A stretch of DNA of 64,000 nucleotides from Mimachlamys varia. Lineage: Eukaryota > Mollusca > Bivalvia > Pectinida > Pectinidae. The position numbers and the translations under genes are program-made. The stretch spans positions 19,094,757 through 19,158,756 of the forward strand of contig OX392543.1 of assembly GCA_947623455.1 (NCBI GenBank). The letters run 5' to 3'. The notes beneath the pieces are model-generated. The model saw nothing but the letters and a program-made list of their open reading frames with translations. It was not told the DNA's origin and searched no databases. This document shows positions 63,421 to 64,000 of this stretch, in pieces. How positions within the stretch are numbered: the stretch's first letter is position 1; each line of letters opens with the position of its first letter.

Positions 63421-64000
63421 TATAATTAGGTGATATCAGCTCAGAGCCAGAATCAGTGAATGTTATATATATTTTCAAAATAGTTCTGAATACTGTGTGC
63501 TATATATATATGTATGCAATGCTATCATTCAATAGCATAATATGAAATGTATACTACATTTGTACATCTACAATGTACGCACATGGGCAATGAATCTAAA
63601 GACAGTGCAGACAAAGACATATGTCAAATTTTCCAGGTGACCACGAACAGTGGATACAATGTTAATGTATCATAAAACTGGTAGTACAATTTATAAATAG
63701 TTGCTTACTTTACTTTTATTTTTCCATACAATGTCAGCAAATACATCATAGTTACCTGTATACATGATTGTATCTATTACCTATGATTTTTTAATGATCT
63801 TTAATATTACCATGCAGACCCACCATATGGAATATGTCATATATGACAAAATGGAATGCTCAGATTGCTTCCAGTTGTGGATGAGACTATCAGCAGTTTG
63901 ATCATTAGATATGGACAGATTTTTTGCGATAGCTACATATATTTAATTCAATCAGGTAAAATTGACTGGTTTGATATTCGGATGTCACTCCTTAGACTGT

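Overview
The window looks like animal nuclear DNA, most likely from a mollusc and probably a bivalve. The signs are AT-rich sequence, GT-AG introns, many intronic minisatellites, tRNA-derived SINE-like pieces and many short terminal-inverted-repeat elements. The species call is inference.

One gene dominates. It lies on the minus strand and encodes a TRAK/Milton protein (trafficking kinesin-binding protein, HAP1 family), the adaptor that links mitochondria, through Miro, to kinesin-1 and dynein-dynactin. I traced 17 coding exons from 63120 down to the stop codon at 10712. Every intron boundary is GT-AG and every phase is consistent. The joined frame is 2736 nt, or 911 residues plus stop, close to the length of vertebrate TRAK proteins. 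The HAP1_N coiled-coil block, a dynein CC1-box (AARIG), a Spindly-like motif (IASEL) and the conserved C-terminal blocks ([46 protein letters not shown]) are all readable.

The most notable structure is N-terminal diversity. Exon 3 (35202-35278) begins in phase 1. Three different upstream coding exons end in phase 1 with a good donor: the canonical exon 2 (55391-55594), a tiny exon of 23 codons (44189-44258), and a large exon of 348 codons (37060-38104). The last two both start MDEN, and both would remove the first 73 residues. Predicted products are 911, 861 and 1186 residues.

Layout: 1-10711 holds a CAT-rich low-complexity block, a hairpin element, a terminal-inverted-repeat element, AT-rich non-coding DNA and the probable 3' UTR. 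From 10712 to 35278 come exons 17 to 3, with introns carrying 35-bp, 24-bp, 39-bp, 24-bp and 59-bp minisatellites, several of them touching splice sites. From 35279 to 63120 come long 5' introns with the two alternative first exons, a 2.2-kb 24-bp minisatellite, further repeats, and a possible plus-strand first exon with promoter-like sequence near 49.1 kb. From 63121 to the end is the probable 5' UTR and promoter.

No rRNA, true tRNA, CRISPR array or prokaryotic feature was seen.
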